Part shown: positions 9,219 through 18,571 of the stretch, piece after piece | Position numbering within the stretch: position 1 is the stretch's first letter | Layout of the letters: each line of letters opens with the position of its first letter | Assembly: GCF_029029505.1 (NCBI RefSeq) | Contig: NZ_JAKJSD010000025.1 | Span: forward strand, 1 to 47,633 | Direction of reading: 5' to 3' | Length of the DNA: 47,633 bases | Source: Ancylomarina sp. DW003 | GTDB lineage: Bacteria > Bacteroidota > Bacteroidia > Bacteroidales > Marinifilaceae | The notes under the pieces: generated by a model | Databases searched by the model: none | What the model saw: only the letters and a program-made list of their open reading frames with translations | What the model was told of the DNA's origin: nothing | Program-made: the position numbers and the translations under genes

Positions 9219-9230
9219 ATTTGCGCAATC

Positions 9231-9262
9231 TTGTGTTTATGGGAGGGATTCGACTATCTTTG
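9231..9262 (+). promoter_or_regulatory. Promoter of the M3 peptidase gene
   Basis: TATCTTTG (9255-9262) is a clear -7 box, and TTGTG begins at 9231, giving about 20 bases between the elements. The ATG follows 76 bases downstream. Confidence 0.5.
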
Positions 9263-9337
9263 AAGTACTGAATTACAATTAGTTCAATTTTGTTTGATCA
9301 TGCAAGCAACGACAATACAAATAAATAACGTTACGAT

Positions 9338-11248
9338 ATGAAAGCTATATTTTCGCTCTTTCTTCTCATAATTTCGCTAACTGTTCCAGCACAAAGTTTA
9401 CTCAAAAACAACGAGGCATTTCGATATGCCACAATGAAACGGGAGCAAATACCCGATTCAGTAAAATGGAAAATTGAAGATATTTTTCCTTCGAACGAAG
9501 ATTGGGAGTATTCTCAAACAGTACTGAGAAATCAGATACAGATTATTCCGGAAAAATCAAGTAATTGGACATCTTCATCGAATAGGTTTTACAAGTTTCT
9601 TAAGTTTTATGAAGATATTCATAAACTAAATACGCAGCTATATAATTACGCTTTGCTTCAATCCGGTATTGATTTTAACAATCAGGTATTCGCAAATATG
9701 CTGAGTGAAATGGAACAGATTCAAGTCGAAATTGATACGAAGCTTTCTTTCATGAATTCTGATGTACTCCGTTTAGGTGATAAAAAAATCGAACAATACA
9801 TCAAAGAGAATGATGCTCTAAAAGATTTTGCATTCATGCTTACATCAATTCTAAATCAAAAAGATCATATTCTTTCACCTGAAATACAGAAAATAGTTAG
9901 CATCAAGAGTATAAATGATGGTCTTCCAGGTAAAATATCATTACTATTAAATAGTTCAGAAATACCCAGAAACGAAGTCACTCTTTCCGATAAGCAAAAC
10001 ATACCCCTTAATTACAACAACTATTTACACTACAGAAGTGCTGTTTCTTCAAAGGATCGAACTAATGTAATGAGGTCTTTTTGGGAAAATCAGAAGAAAT
10101 TTGAAAAATCTGCAGCATTGCTCATAGAAGGACTGACTAAACAACATTACGCTCATGCACAGATATATAATTACAATTCATCATTGGAAGCGGCTCTGTA
10201 TCCAGACCGAATATCGACTGATATTTATAATAACTTAATTCAAACAGTTAAATCGAATCTGGAGCCTATGCACAAATATCTTCTATTAAAGAAGAAGATT
10301 ATGGGCAGTAAAACGTTTAAATATGAGGATATTTATGCCAATGCCTTACCCGATGCCCAAAAAGTATATTCTTACAGTGATGCCAAATCCATACTAGTTG
10401 AAATCTCTGGAATTCTGGGAAAGGAGTATTCCGAAATAATAAAAGAAGCCTTTTCTCAGCAATGGATTGATATTTATCCATGTTCGGAAAAGTATGCATG
10501 GGCTTATGCACTGAATGTTCCTGATATTCATCCTTTTGTTCACATCGCTTATAATGAAGATTATAATAGTGTGTCGACATTATTTCATGAATTGGGACAT
10601 GCCGCCCACTATTATTTATCGTACAAATATCAGGCATATACGAACTCTGAATTTGCAGGCTTTATTTCTGAAATTCCATCAACACTAAACGAACTTTTGC
10701 TAATGAAACACCTGTTAGCCTACGAAGAAGATGATCTGTTTAAACTCAATATCTTGAGTAACTATTTAGAGTTAGCACGTAACGGAATTTATCGTCAGAC
10801 ACTTTTCGCTGAATTTGAATTAGCAAGACACCAAAGAATAGAAAGTGGAAAAAGCTTATCAGCTGAATGGCTTAATAAGAAGTATCTGGAATTAACCCGT
10901 TACTACTACGGGCATGACTCAGGAATTTGCTTCGTTGATGATTTTATTCAATCGGAATGGACCATGGTACCTAGCTTAGATTTGAACTTTTATGTGTATC
11001 AATACAGTACCGGAATGATTGCGACCTTTGCTTTTTCAGATCAAATATGGAACAATAAAAATCCAAAACCATTTATTGAATTCATTAAATCGGGTAGTGA
11101 AGATTACCCATTGGAACTTTTAAAACAAGCGGGTATTGATTTGACTGCCCCCAAAACAATTTTGGTTGCTTTAAATCAATTCGATATATTGGTAGATGAA
11201 ATGGAAGAGATCTATAACCGACTTAAAAATCAAGGTAAATTAGATTAA
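9338..11248 (+). CDS. pepF: M3-family oligoendopeptidase F, secreted
   Basis: The 636-aa protein starts with a signal peptide (MKAIFSLFLLIISLTVPAQS), which is uncommon for this mostly cytosolic family and places it in the periplasm. The zinc site is HELGHAAHYY (His417, His421) with the third ligand in FISEIPSTLNELLL. The N-terminal helical half fits the M3 clamshell. It hydrolyses medium-sized peptides. The gene stands alone between its own promoter and a palindromic hairpin. The pepF symbol follows the family; the specificity is inferred. Confidence 0.88.
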   Translation: MKAIFSLFLLIISLTVPAQSLLKNNEAFRYATMKREQIPDSVKWKIEDIFPSNEDWEYSQTVLRNQIQIIPEKSSNWTSSSNRFYKFLKFYEDIHKLNTQLYNYALLQSGIDFNNQVFANMLSEMEQIQVEIDTKLSFMNSDVLRLGDKKIEQYIKENDALKDFAFMLTSILNQKDHILSPEIQKIVSIKSINDGLPGKISLLLNSSEIPRNEVTLSDKQNIPLNYNNYLHYRSAVSSKDRTNVMRSFWENQKKFEKSAALLIEGLTKQHYAHAQIYNYNSSLEAALYPDRISTDIYNNLIQTVKSNLEPMHKYLLLKKKIMGSKTFKYEDIYANALPDAQKVYSYSDAKSILVEISGILGKEYSEIIKEAFSQQWIDIYPCSEKYAWAYALNVPDIHPFVHIAYNEDYNSVSTLFHELGHAAHYYLSYKYQAYTNSEFAGFISEIPSTLNELLLMKHLLAYEEDDLFKLNILSNYLELARNGIYRQTLFAEFELARHQRIESGKSLSAEWLNKKYLELTRYYYGHDSGICFVDDFIQSEWTMVPSLDLNFYVYQYSTGMIATFAFSDQIWNNKNPKPFIEFIKSGSEDYPLELLKQAGIDLTAPKTILVALNQFDILVDEMEEIYNRLKNQGKLD

Positions 11249-11312
11249 GCAGCTTGTTTCTTTTCCTTTCTTTATGGAATTACCTTTGCAATAGAAATTC
11301 AAAAATATTGAG

Positions 11313-11336
11313 CAAGCTCATATATATATGAGCTTG
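11313..11336. terminator. Perfect palindrome between convergent genes
   Basis: CAAGCTCATATA is followed directly by its reverse complement TATATGAGCTTG, a 24-bp perfect palindrome between the ends of pepF and the next minus-strand gene, placed to stop transcripts from both sides. There is no long T run. Confidence 0.55.
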
Positions 11337-11843
11337 TTACTTTAATGCTGCTGTCATTTTAGAGATAGATTTTTTTACATTATCTGACAAGGAATCAGTA
11401 TAACACGATTCAGTCAAAAATGCTATTTCTTTAGATAAATCTGGGTGATCTTTTATAATTTTCATCATCAATTTAAAAGCATTATATCTAATGGATGCTT
11501 GTTTCCCTATCTTTTCCCAAATATTTATACAGGTGTCAAATAATTTTCCCTCACTATAACCAGCCAATTCCATTCGTTGTAAAATTATTAATAACTCCCT
11601 TACTTGTTCATCGCATTTCGATGGTATTGTGTCAATTATCTTTTCTACATATCTATGTATACGTTGGTCATTTTTTTCCATGCAACTCCACAATAGCCAT
11701 GCAGCTTTCCATGAATAGGGCTGTTGGTCTGAGATGGCAAGTTTAATGGCTTCTTCAAAATCTTCAGGATGAGATTTCATATGAGCAACCATGTCTGCCT
11801 TGTACGAATGTGTCAGTATATGTTCCAATTTAGTTTCAGACAT
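11337..11843 (-). CDS. HEAT-like helical repeat protein, uncharacterised
   Basis: A 168-aa, fully helical, cytosolic protein with no signal peptide. Repeated helix pairs such as WKAAWLLWSCMEKND, RELLIILQRMELAGYSEGKL and IRYNAFKLMMKIIKDHPDL look like degenerate HEAT/ARM repeats, a scaffold for binding proteins. Similar short proteins occur in Bacteroidota without a known role. It is monocistronic; 11844-12046 upstream shows no gene. Confidence 0.65.
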   Translation of the reverse strand: MSETKLEHILTHSYKADMVAHMKSHPEDFEEAIKLAISDQQPYSWKAAWLLWSCMEKNDQRIHRYVEKIIDTIPSKCDEQVRELLIILQRMELAGYSEGKLFDTCINIWEKIGKQASIRYNAFKLMMKIIKDHPDLSKEIAFLTESCYTDSLSDNVKKSISKMTAALK

Positions 11844-12046
11844 TGATTATCCTCTCATTTTGCTTAATATATTGCTATCTACATTTCTTTTATATGGCAG
11901 CCAATGGTATGTGTATAAATCGTGCCGAATTTTGAAGTTCTTTCATGTCAAATTATGATGAAGCTAATGTGAGAACCGAAGTCTCAATTTACTGCATCAT
12001 ACTCGGCATTATTTATATTGTTGTGTATTTGTGCTTTCTCACTATT

Positions 12047-12721
12047 TTAATATTCGATTTCAAAATCTAAACTTTGTGCAGATTCAATAATCATTTTCAT
12101 ATCATTTACTCCAATATGGGCATTATAAATCTTTCTTTCGTTATTAAGTTGTTTTATGGCTTCATACAGTTTTCTATAATCTGCATCTGCGACCTTTTCT
12201 GCTGTATCATATCCAGATTCCAACAATACATATGCGAATGTATGATTTACCCATCTTATTCTAGAAAGGTCAGTTAGTTTAGTAAGTTTCATTACTTCGT
12301 TACCACTAATCCCTGCTTTTTTTGAAAGTTCCTTCCTTTTTCCATTAGTCGGAATCTCTTCATATAATTTTAATGTGTTTTTAATTCCTATTTTTTCAAG
12401 TTTAAGAACAATATCTTCACCAACACAAGTGAAGTCTTTTATTCTATTGGGTTTTTGTCTATAACCCTTTACAACTCTTTTAAGAACTGTTAAATAATTC
12501 TCGGGCAAATTACTTTGTCTTGAAAATTCCTGAATTTTGCTTTTATCCTTTAGAGTTATCAGTAATTCGTCAAGGTTTTTAATATTGTGTTTTTCTATAA
12601 TATTTAGATTTTTATCTATATCGTCTTCTAAGATTTTCCAACTTGGAATAAGTATCGTCGTTTTTAGAATCTCTTTGTATGCATCAATACTTATGCTTTT
12701 AAAATCAACATAATACCCCAT
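12047..12721 (-). CDS. DUF4332-like helix-hairpin-helix protein
   Basis: The 224-aa protein is built of repeated helix-hairpin-helix-like units, for example FTCVGEDIVLKLEKIGIKNT with TLKLYEEIPTN, and ESGYDTAEKVADADYRKLYE. These match the DUF4332 pattern of a pair of HhH motifs in which a class or step advances. A nucleic-acid-binding role is plausible but unproven. No catalytic motif is seen. The 286 bases upstream (12722-13007) hold only an AAACCTT/AAGGTTT hairpin at 12905-12921. Confidence 0.6.
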   Translation of the reverse strand: MGYYVDFKSISIDAYKEILKTTILIPSWKILEDDIDKNLNIIEKHNIKNLDELLITLKDKSKIQEFSRQSNLPENYLTVLKRVVKGYRQKPNRIKDFTCVGEDIVLKLEKIGIKNTLKLYEEIPTNGKRKELSKKAGISGNEVMKLTKLTDLSRIRWVNHTFAYVLLESGYDTAEKVADADYRKLYEAIKQLNNERKIYNAHIGVNDMKMIIESAQSLDFEIEY

Positions 12722-13007
12722 TTTTTAACCATTAAGTTTATTATCTGCTCTATTTCGTACGATGTGTATCACTAGCTATATGACTAGTGAAAACCTTATT
12801 ATTATTTGATATTACTTCAGGCATAAAATCTCTCACGAGTTTATTATATGTTCTTTCTTTCTTTCTTCGAATATTTTTCCATGTAAAACTATCTTATTTT
12901 AATAAAACCTTTAGAAGGTTTATCAGGAAAAGTTGTTTTCTAAATTTCAACTCTTTAACTGAGTTCCTAAAAATAATTTTTACAGAAGGAATTTTACTGC
13001 TTTTATA

Positions 13008-15233
13008 TTATTTTAATTTTAGTAGTTTTTCAACTTCTACAACACGATTATTTACAGGATCTAATTGAATAGCAGTCATTATAAACCTGTTTGCCGTTGC
13101 CAGATTGTCTGACTGATAATTGATAAATGCTAATTCTGCGTATGTTTCTGCATTACTTCTATTTATATTTAAACTTTTATGTAAGTTTTCTTCTGCAGAT
13201 AGAAAGTCTTTTATTTTTATTTGTGCCTTGCTCAACAAAAAGTATACATCTGGTAATGATATATCATAAGGGTCTGGATATGGCTCTAAACTCTTTGCAA
13301 TTTCAAGATTCTCAATTGCTTTATCATACTCTGTCATGTTTGCATAATAGTATCCTAAGAACCGATACATTTTGGAATTAAATTTTGGTTGATTCTTTAA
13401 GTCTTCCAACATTCTGATTGACTCTTCTATGTTTGTTCCTTGTAAGAAAATATCATAAGTTAATTCAAGATGAGCTTGTAAGTTGTTCGGATAGAACCCG
13501 ATCACTTGTCGGTGATATTCCTCAGCCTTTTGAAAATCAGATTTTTCCCTGTATACAATTCCTACTTCAATTAACAATTTCGGGTTGTTGGGGTATTTTA
13601 GCAAGGCATTTTTCAAAAGTGAAAGAGCATTCTCAAGGGAATCTGTATACCACGATTTCACAATATACGCCTGAATAAGATGTTTCTGATAAGATTGCTG
13701 ACTCACAAGTGAATCAATGAACTTAAATAAATCAATATCTCTCTCAAAAAGTTCTTTTTTAGTGTTGTTAGTTGCATCAGATTGTCCAGGTAGTTTTCGT
13801 TCTGATAAATATGCTTCAATCCCTTGGGCAAAATACTCCTGTACGTTCAAATCGGCATACCAATCCAATGTGCGTTTCTCCATTTTTGCTTTAGTGTACA
13901 AATGCATAAGTTCTGCATTCTGCTCATACGTAAATAACCATTGAACAAGATGCCCAAACTCATGAAATGCGACATTAAACTTCCCATAGATTTCTTCACT
14001 TTGCTGAAGTTTATTACTTGTCATATGATAACCTCCTTGGCCCTTTATATCGTCAGCCAATCGAAAATCAACAACTCTTGTACCTTTTCTGTTTTTCAAA
14101 TAGGGACATTCAAACATTAAATGATGAAAATCCATGAAATAGACTGTAGCACCCGAAAGAGCAAGAGCTTCCATAAACCCGCTAAATGGATAGGTATTTA
14201 TCCTGATGATTTTTTTTAGATTACTATCACATTGATGATAGTTTATAAAAACATCTTCCAGAAAGGGAATTTCACCAGGAACTTGTCTTTTTTCGTAGGT
14301 ATCCTTAAATTTTCTCATTAAAATATTGTGCTCATCCTCAAGCTTGTTGAGCGATTCGGCGATAAAATAGTGTGCCAGACCGTAGTTAGGCCTTAATTCC
14401 AACATTTTAAAAGCAGACTTAATAGTTTTTCTATAGTTTCCCAAATGAAACTCGCAGGCTGCATTTAACTTTAAAACATTTAAATCATTGCTATCTTTTG
14501 CATATTGTTTTGAAATAAGCGTATAAGCTGATTCAAATTGATTCACTCTAAGCAAGCTATCTACAATAATAAGAGTCTTATCTGTTAGTGGTTTATCCAA
14601 ATGGTAATTGTAGGGTGAATAACCTCTTCCTAAATAATGATGCGCCTTTTTATTCAGAGGATTTATTTCAATGGATTTATTAAAATATTTTGCACCTTCT
14701 TTGATATTATAACGCAAAGTAGCATAATAGAATCCTTTACCAGCCAGGGCATCTGAATTTAGAGAATCAATCTTTAGCGCTTTATTTATTGCATCAAAGT
14801 AACCTTCTCTATCTCTTTTTTCGAGTAATATTTTGGAATAATTAATCCACGATATAATATTAGTAGAATCTATTTCAAGAGCTTTTTGAATGAATTTTAA
14901 GGAATTTTCCATATCTCCATTATCAAAAGCAATCATTGCCCTGCCATTAAGAGATGAAATATGGGTAGAATCCTTATCCAAAATGCCGGCATATAAGCTA
15001 TCGGACTTTTTATAATCCATTACAAAATAAAACCAATCAGCAATAAGATTTTGCGCTTGAGTATTTTTAGGAAATTGTTTTTGAATGGCTTTTATATTCT
15101 TTTCTACCTCGTGGAAATTATAATTTAATTTAAACTCTGCTATTTGTTTTTTATAAGCATCTATATGATCTTGTGAAAAACAATAACCATATACAAGCAA
15201 GAAGAAAAATAAACTTATTATTCTGATATTCAT
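13008..15233 (-). CDS. Secreted TPR protein with embedded HExxH metallopeptidase domain
   Basis: The 741-aa protein has a signal peptide (ends GYCFSQ), about eight N-terminal TPR units (residues 30-300; e.g. SLKFIQKALEIDSTNIISWI), a central gluzincin-like domain with HEFGH (His424, His428) and a downstream EYFAQGIEAYLS that could supply the third zinc ligand, then four or five more TPR units to the end (e.g. AEEYHRQVIGFYPNNLQAHL). The two arms of TPRs around a peptidase suggest substrate capture in the periplasm. It follows the LytTR regulator by 91 bases and may be its target or operon partner. Confidence 0.75.
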   Translation of the reverse strand: MNIRIISLFFFLLVYGYCFSQDHIDAYKKQIAEFKLNYNFHEVEKNIKAIQKQFPKNTQAQNLIADWFYFVMDYKKSDSLYAGILDKDSTHISSLNGRAMIAFDNGDMENSLKFIQKALEIDSTNIISWINYSKILLEKRDREGYFDAINKALKIDSLNSDALAGKGFYYATLRYNIKEGAKYFNKSIEINPLNKKAHHYLGRGYSPYNYHLDKPLTDKTLIIVDSLLRVNQFESAYTLISKQYAKDSNDLNVLKLNAACEFHLGNYRKTIKSAFKMLELRPNYGLAHYFIAESLNKLEDEHNILMRKFKDTYEKRQVPGEIPFLEDVFINYHQCDSNLKKIIRINTYPFSGFMEALALSGATVYFMDFHHLMFECPYLKNRKGTRVVDFRLADDIKGQGGYHMTSNKLQQSEEIYGKFNVAFHEFGHLVQWLFTYEQNAELMHLYTKAKMEKRTLDWYADLNVQEYFAQGIEAYLSERKLPGQSDATNNTKKELFERDIDLFKFIDSLVSQQSYQKHLIQAYIVKSWYTDSLENALSLLKNALLKYPNNPKLLIEVGIVYREKSDFQKAEEYHRQVIGFYPNNLQAHLELTYDIFLQGTNIEESIRMLEDLKNQPKFNSKMYRFLGYYYANMTEYDKAIENLEIAKSLEPYPDPYDISLPDVYFLLSKAQIKIKDFLSAEENLHKSLNINRSNAETYAELAFINYQSDNLATANRFIMTAIQLDPVNNRVVEVEKLLKLK

Positions 15234-15324
15234 TCTATTTATTTTTTCTACGACCTTTCCTGAAAGTACAAGTCTTAGATTAGTTTGATTTGAATTAATC
15301 CAGGTGTTTCTTCAATATGAAATT

Positions 15325-16044
15325 TTATTTACAATTAATTTTACTGAAAAAATGTTCGCGGCACGTGTATCCTATTGGAATTTTGTTCTGCCCAATGGTT
15401 AGCTGATGTTTTTCGATTAGTTCAATTTGACTTACACTTATAATATATGATTTGTGGACACGAATAAAGTTGTCATCAGCTAAAAGTTTTAAAACTTCTT
15501 TCATGGTATATACTGAAATAATACGTTCGGTCTGCGTATAGAAATAAACGTAATTACTATCGCTTTTAATGTATTGAATTTCATCTTTTACTATTTTATG
15601 AATTTTAGTTCCGCTTTTTACTAAAATATATGAATCACTTTTTTTACTATCCGTCTGGACAGGAAGGTTTTCATTTGATCCGAATTGTAATAAGTTGAAC
15701 TGTTTTAAAGCTTTATTTGTTGACTTTACGAATCGATTAAAATCTATTGGTTTTAGTAAATAATCTATCACATTAAATTCGAAACTATCAACAGCAAATT
15801 CGGAGTAGGCTGTGGTAAATATCACCATAGGCTGTTTTTCCAGTGCTCTTAGGAAATTCATTCCCGATAAATTGGGCATTTCTATGTCCAGAAAAAGCAA
15901 ATCGACTTTATTATTTTGCAGGTATTCTATAGCTTTCAACGAATTGGTAAATGTTTCCTTTACATCCAGAAATGGAACTTTTGAAGCATAATTTTTTATT
16001 ATATCAAGAGCCCGGGGTTCGTCATCAATAGCAATACAATTCAT
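15325..16044 (-). CDS. LytTR-family response regulator
   Basis: The 239-aa protein has a receiver domain (residues 1-115; acidic IDDE, phospho-acceptor in LFLDIEMPNLSG, TTAYSEFAVDSF, conserved Lys in YLLKPIDF) and a C-terminal LytTR DNA-binding domain (IQYIKSDSNYVYFY, FIRVHKSYIISV). It starts 8 bases after the stop of the adjacent sensor kinase and forms a two-component pair with it. The nearest downstream gene is the TPR/peptidase protein. Confidence 0.92.
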   Translation of the reverse strand: MNCIAIDDEPRALDIIKNYASKVPFLDVKETFTNSLKAIEYLQNNKVDLLFLDIEMPNLSGMNFLRALEKQPMVIFTTAYSEFAVDSFEFNVIDYLLKPIDFNRFVKSTNKALKQFNLLQFGSNENLPVQTDSKKSDSYILVKSGTKIHKIVKDEIQYIKSDSNYVYFYTQTERIISVYTMKEVLKLLADDNFIRVHKSYIISVSQIELIEKHQLTIGQNKIPIGYTCREHFFSKINCK

Positions 16045-16052
16045 AGTTTGGA

Positions 16053-17054
16053 TTATAATTCGATTTTTAAATCAACATCAAAAAACTCGTTATCGGAATT
16101 TATTGTAAGAATATGTCTACTGGGATAAACCAGATTAAGTCTTCTTATCACATTATTATGGCCAATTCCTGAATTCTTTTTACCTGTTCCGTTTTTTAAG
16201 TTAGTGATTGAGTTTTTCACTTTCAAGTTGAGTGTTTTGTTCTCAACTGCAAGTGAAATATCTATTGAGTTATGATTTTCGACACTAACTCCATGCTTAA
16301 ATGCATTTTCTATAAATGGTATCAGAATCATCGGGCAAATAAAAATAGATTTTAAATTACCGCTTATTTGTAGATCCACTTTAAGGAATTCCTGATTATC
16401 GAATCGAAGTCTTTGAAGTTCGATAAAGTTTTCAATGTAATTAATTTCTTTTTCCAAACTAACCAGATCCACGTTACTTTCATAAATCATATACCTCATT
16501 AAATTAGAGAGTTTTAATAAGCCATTGGCCGTTTCGTTATCGTCATTTTTTTGAGCGATGGAGAAGAGGTTGTTCAAGGTATTAAATAAGAAATGTGGAT
16601 TTACCTGGCTTTTTAAGAGGTTTAATTCGGCATTTAATTGCTTGGCCTCCATTTCCTGCATTCTATATTGCTGGTTTATTCCTCGACGAAAATATCTTAG
16701 ACCTGTTGTAACTGCAAGGATTAATATCACGTCGACATAACCAGATCGATCAAAATTACTATCAGATAAAATTTTGTTAACTGATAATTCCGACAGGTAT
16801 CCAAATAATACTATTATAAGAATTGCGGAAGCTATGTATATATAATATTTGCGTTTGGAGAATAACTGTGTGTGTATGTAAAAATGGATGTATGTTGCGA
16901 GCATCCAGGGAAACAGAAAAGCAAAGCTCATTTGTAATCTATAGTTTAATCCCTTAGTGCTCGATCCGATAAAAATGAATGCTGCTAAAAGTAATCCCCA
17001 AAAGTAAATGTGGTATGCAAGTCGGTGATTCAGCAGTTTAAATAAAGAATTCAT
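16053..17054 (-). CDS. LytS/YehU-type sensor histidine kinase
   Basis: About 333 aa from the ATG at 17054. The TTG at 17084 lies inside a TTTCTTTG -7-like box and is unlikely to be the start. Four hydrophobic segments (about residues 10-130) anchor it in the inner membrane; then comes the His_kinase domain with the phospho-acceptor His in QVNPHFLFNTLNNLFS, and a HATPase domain with FIENAFKHGV and GIGHNNVIRRL. No periplasmic sensor domain is evident, so signals are probably sensed within the membrane. It is partnered with the LytTR regulator. Confidence 0.92.
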   Translation of the reverse strand: MNSLFKLLNHRLAYHIYFWGLLLAAFIFIGSSTKGLNYRLQMSFAFLFPWMLATYIHFYIHTQLFSKRKYYIYIASAILIIVLFGYLSELSVNKILSDSNFDRSGYVDVILILAVTTGLRYFRRGINQQYRMQEMEAKQLNAELNLLKSQVNPHFLFNTLNNLFSIAQKNDDNETANGLLKLSNLMRYMIYESNVDLVSLEKEINYIENFIELQRLRFDNQEFLKVDLQISGNLKSIFICPMILIPFIENAFKHGVSVENHNSIDISLAVENKTLNLKVKNSITNLKNGTGKKNSGIGHNNVIRRLNLVYPSRHILTINSDNEFFDVDLKIEL

Positions 17055-17237
17055 AGGACAGATTTTTATACTACAAAGAAACAAAACGAATGCTATTCAA
17101 AGCAAGTTAAACATGTGAACCAATGTTATACTACTATTCTATGTATTCACACGATGAAATGAACAGCTGATAAGGTTTACTTTTCTATCATCAATATACG
17201 TCTCAAATTTGTATTCATAACTAATAAAACTAAAGGT

Positions 17238-18140
17238 ATGAGCGCAATGATTAATGCAGTCCAGATTTTTTCTCAAAATGAACCAAAAACCAAGCTAGCC
17301 AAACTTATAAATTTCCCACTTAGCAGAATTGTTATTGCATTACTTTTTATTGCTCCAATTGTAGCTTTGCGCACTGTATTTTCCTATGTGGTGTTGGACC
17401 ATCTTGAGGGGAATATTGAAATTGTTGTTCATTATACAGAAATAATTATATCAATTATTTTACTATTTGTGGCGTATTCTTACTATACCAAAAAGATAGA
17501 AAAAAGGCCCCCGTTTGAGCTGAACCATTCGAAATGGCTAAAGGAATTTTCTATTGGAACAGCAATTGGAGGCGGGTTGGTAGTTTTGCTAGTGTTGATA
17601 CTCGCAGTTCTGGGTTATTATAAAATCGCAGACTTGAATTCCTCATTTGTCTTATTTGAGCGTATTTTTCGCTATGCTATAGGCACTTTTATTGAAGAAA
17701 TAATTTTTACAATTATAATTTTTCGTTTAATTGAAGAATTTGCAGGTACGATAGTATCTATTGTAACTGTTTCTTTGCTATTTGGATTAATGCATCTGGG
17801 CAACGATAATACAACAATTATAAGTTCCTTTTCTATTAGCTTTGAGCATGTAATTATTTTGGCTCCATTTGTATTAACACGGAGAATCTGGATGGTATGG
17901 GCAGTTCATTTTAGTTGGAATTACTTTCAAACAGCTGTTTTTGGTTTGAATAATTCAGGTATGGCTCATGGCGGATTTATTAAGCCTTTGATAAGTGGAC
18001 CCAATTGGGTTACTGGTGGTAGTTTTGGGATTGAAGGATCGTATATTTCAATTGTATTAAATATAGTTGTTGGGGTAGTAATTTTATGGTTTGCTATAAA
18101 AAAGAGGCAGTTAGTGAAAGCTTCATGGAAAAGGAAATGA
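17238..18140 (+). CDS. CPBP-family intramembrane protease homologue, motif 1 altered
   Basis: The 300-aa protein has about eight membrane segments. Motif 1 reads EEIIFT (Glu153-Glu154) instead of the usual EExxxR, so the arginine is Thr; motif 2 FGLMH and motif 3 HFSWN are intact. Known relatives include the prenyl-protein protease Rce1 and bacteriocin-immunity proteins. Because both glutamates and both histidines remain, activity is possible, but the arginine change is notable. It is divergent from the LytS gene and ends just before the transposase remnant. Confidence 0.8.
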   Translation: MSAMINAVQIFSQNEPKTKLAKLINFPLSRIVIALLFIAPIVALRTVFSYVVLDHLEGNIEIVVHYTEIIISIILLFVAYSYYTKKIEKRPPFELNHSKWLKEFSIGTAIGGGLVVLLVLILAVLGYYKIADLNSSFVLFERIFRYAIGTFIEEIIFTIIIFRLIEEFAGTIVSIVTVSLLFGLMHLGNDNTTIISSFSISFEHVIILAPFVLTRRIWMVWAVHFSWNYFQTAVFGLNNSGMAHGGFIKPLISGPNWVTGGSFGIEGSYISIVLNIVVGVVILWFAIKKRQLVKASWKRK

Positions 18141-18187
18141 AGCTGAAATTACTAAAAAAAAGCGTAATCAAAGCATAATCTCACTCC

Positions 18188-18416
18188 ATCTTCATTGCTA
18201 CCGTAGAGCCTGTTTATGGGACTTCGGAAAATAAATACGATTGGAATTCAGCAAGCAGGTAAGGTCATGCATATCTCTGCTACGACTAATAATCTTAAAA
18301 AACTACTGAAATTTATCTCAAAAAGGACTGAAGCAATGGCTATTCGAACAAATCGTTATTTTTTCATTTTAATGAGTCAATCGGGCTTAATAAACGCCTT
18401 TTTAAGCCCTAAATAA
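18188..18416 (+). mobile_element. IS1182-like transposase C-terminal remnant
   Basis: At 18203 one frame reads VEPVYG, and from 18216 a second frame reads MGLRKINTIGIQQAGKVMH followed by ISATTNNLKKLLKF. Together these are the C-terminal signature of IS1182-family transposases (VEPVFG..., MRKVNTIGxKQANKxM, MSAIAYNLKKYLKF). A deletion and frameshift join the two parts, and everything upstream is gone. No terminal inverted repeats remain. It sits at the left border of the cassette array. Apart from this and the half attC-like site, 18141-18571 is empty. Confidence 0.65.
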
Positions 18417-18518
18417 TTGGGAAAATAATCTTAAAACAATTTTTAATGGATACCTTAAATTGCATATAAATCAACTTATGATTTAGTGTTATTCTCTTTT
18501 TCTCTCTATTTTATGGGC

Positions 18519-18546
18519 TTGTGCAACGGTTACCATTGTTGTAGCC
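18519..18546 (-). repeat. Half attC-like site closing cassette 5
   Basis: On the minus strand it reads GGCTACAAC then AATGGTAACCGTTGCACAA. The 9-mer is the exact reverse complement of the cassette-5 start (22723-22731). The 22 bases at 18519-18540 match 22973-22994 of the neighbouring site at all but two positions. The other half of the site is missing; the IS1182-like remnant lies just beyond. Confidence 0.7.
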
Positions 18547-18571
18547 AGTTATCTTTTTAATTGTATCTTAT

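Noticed and set aside
12787-13068. 93-codon plus-strand ORF
   Set aside because: Low-complexity Phe/Leu/Ser composition from T-rich DNA; it overlaps the end of the TPR gene and has no promoter.
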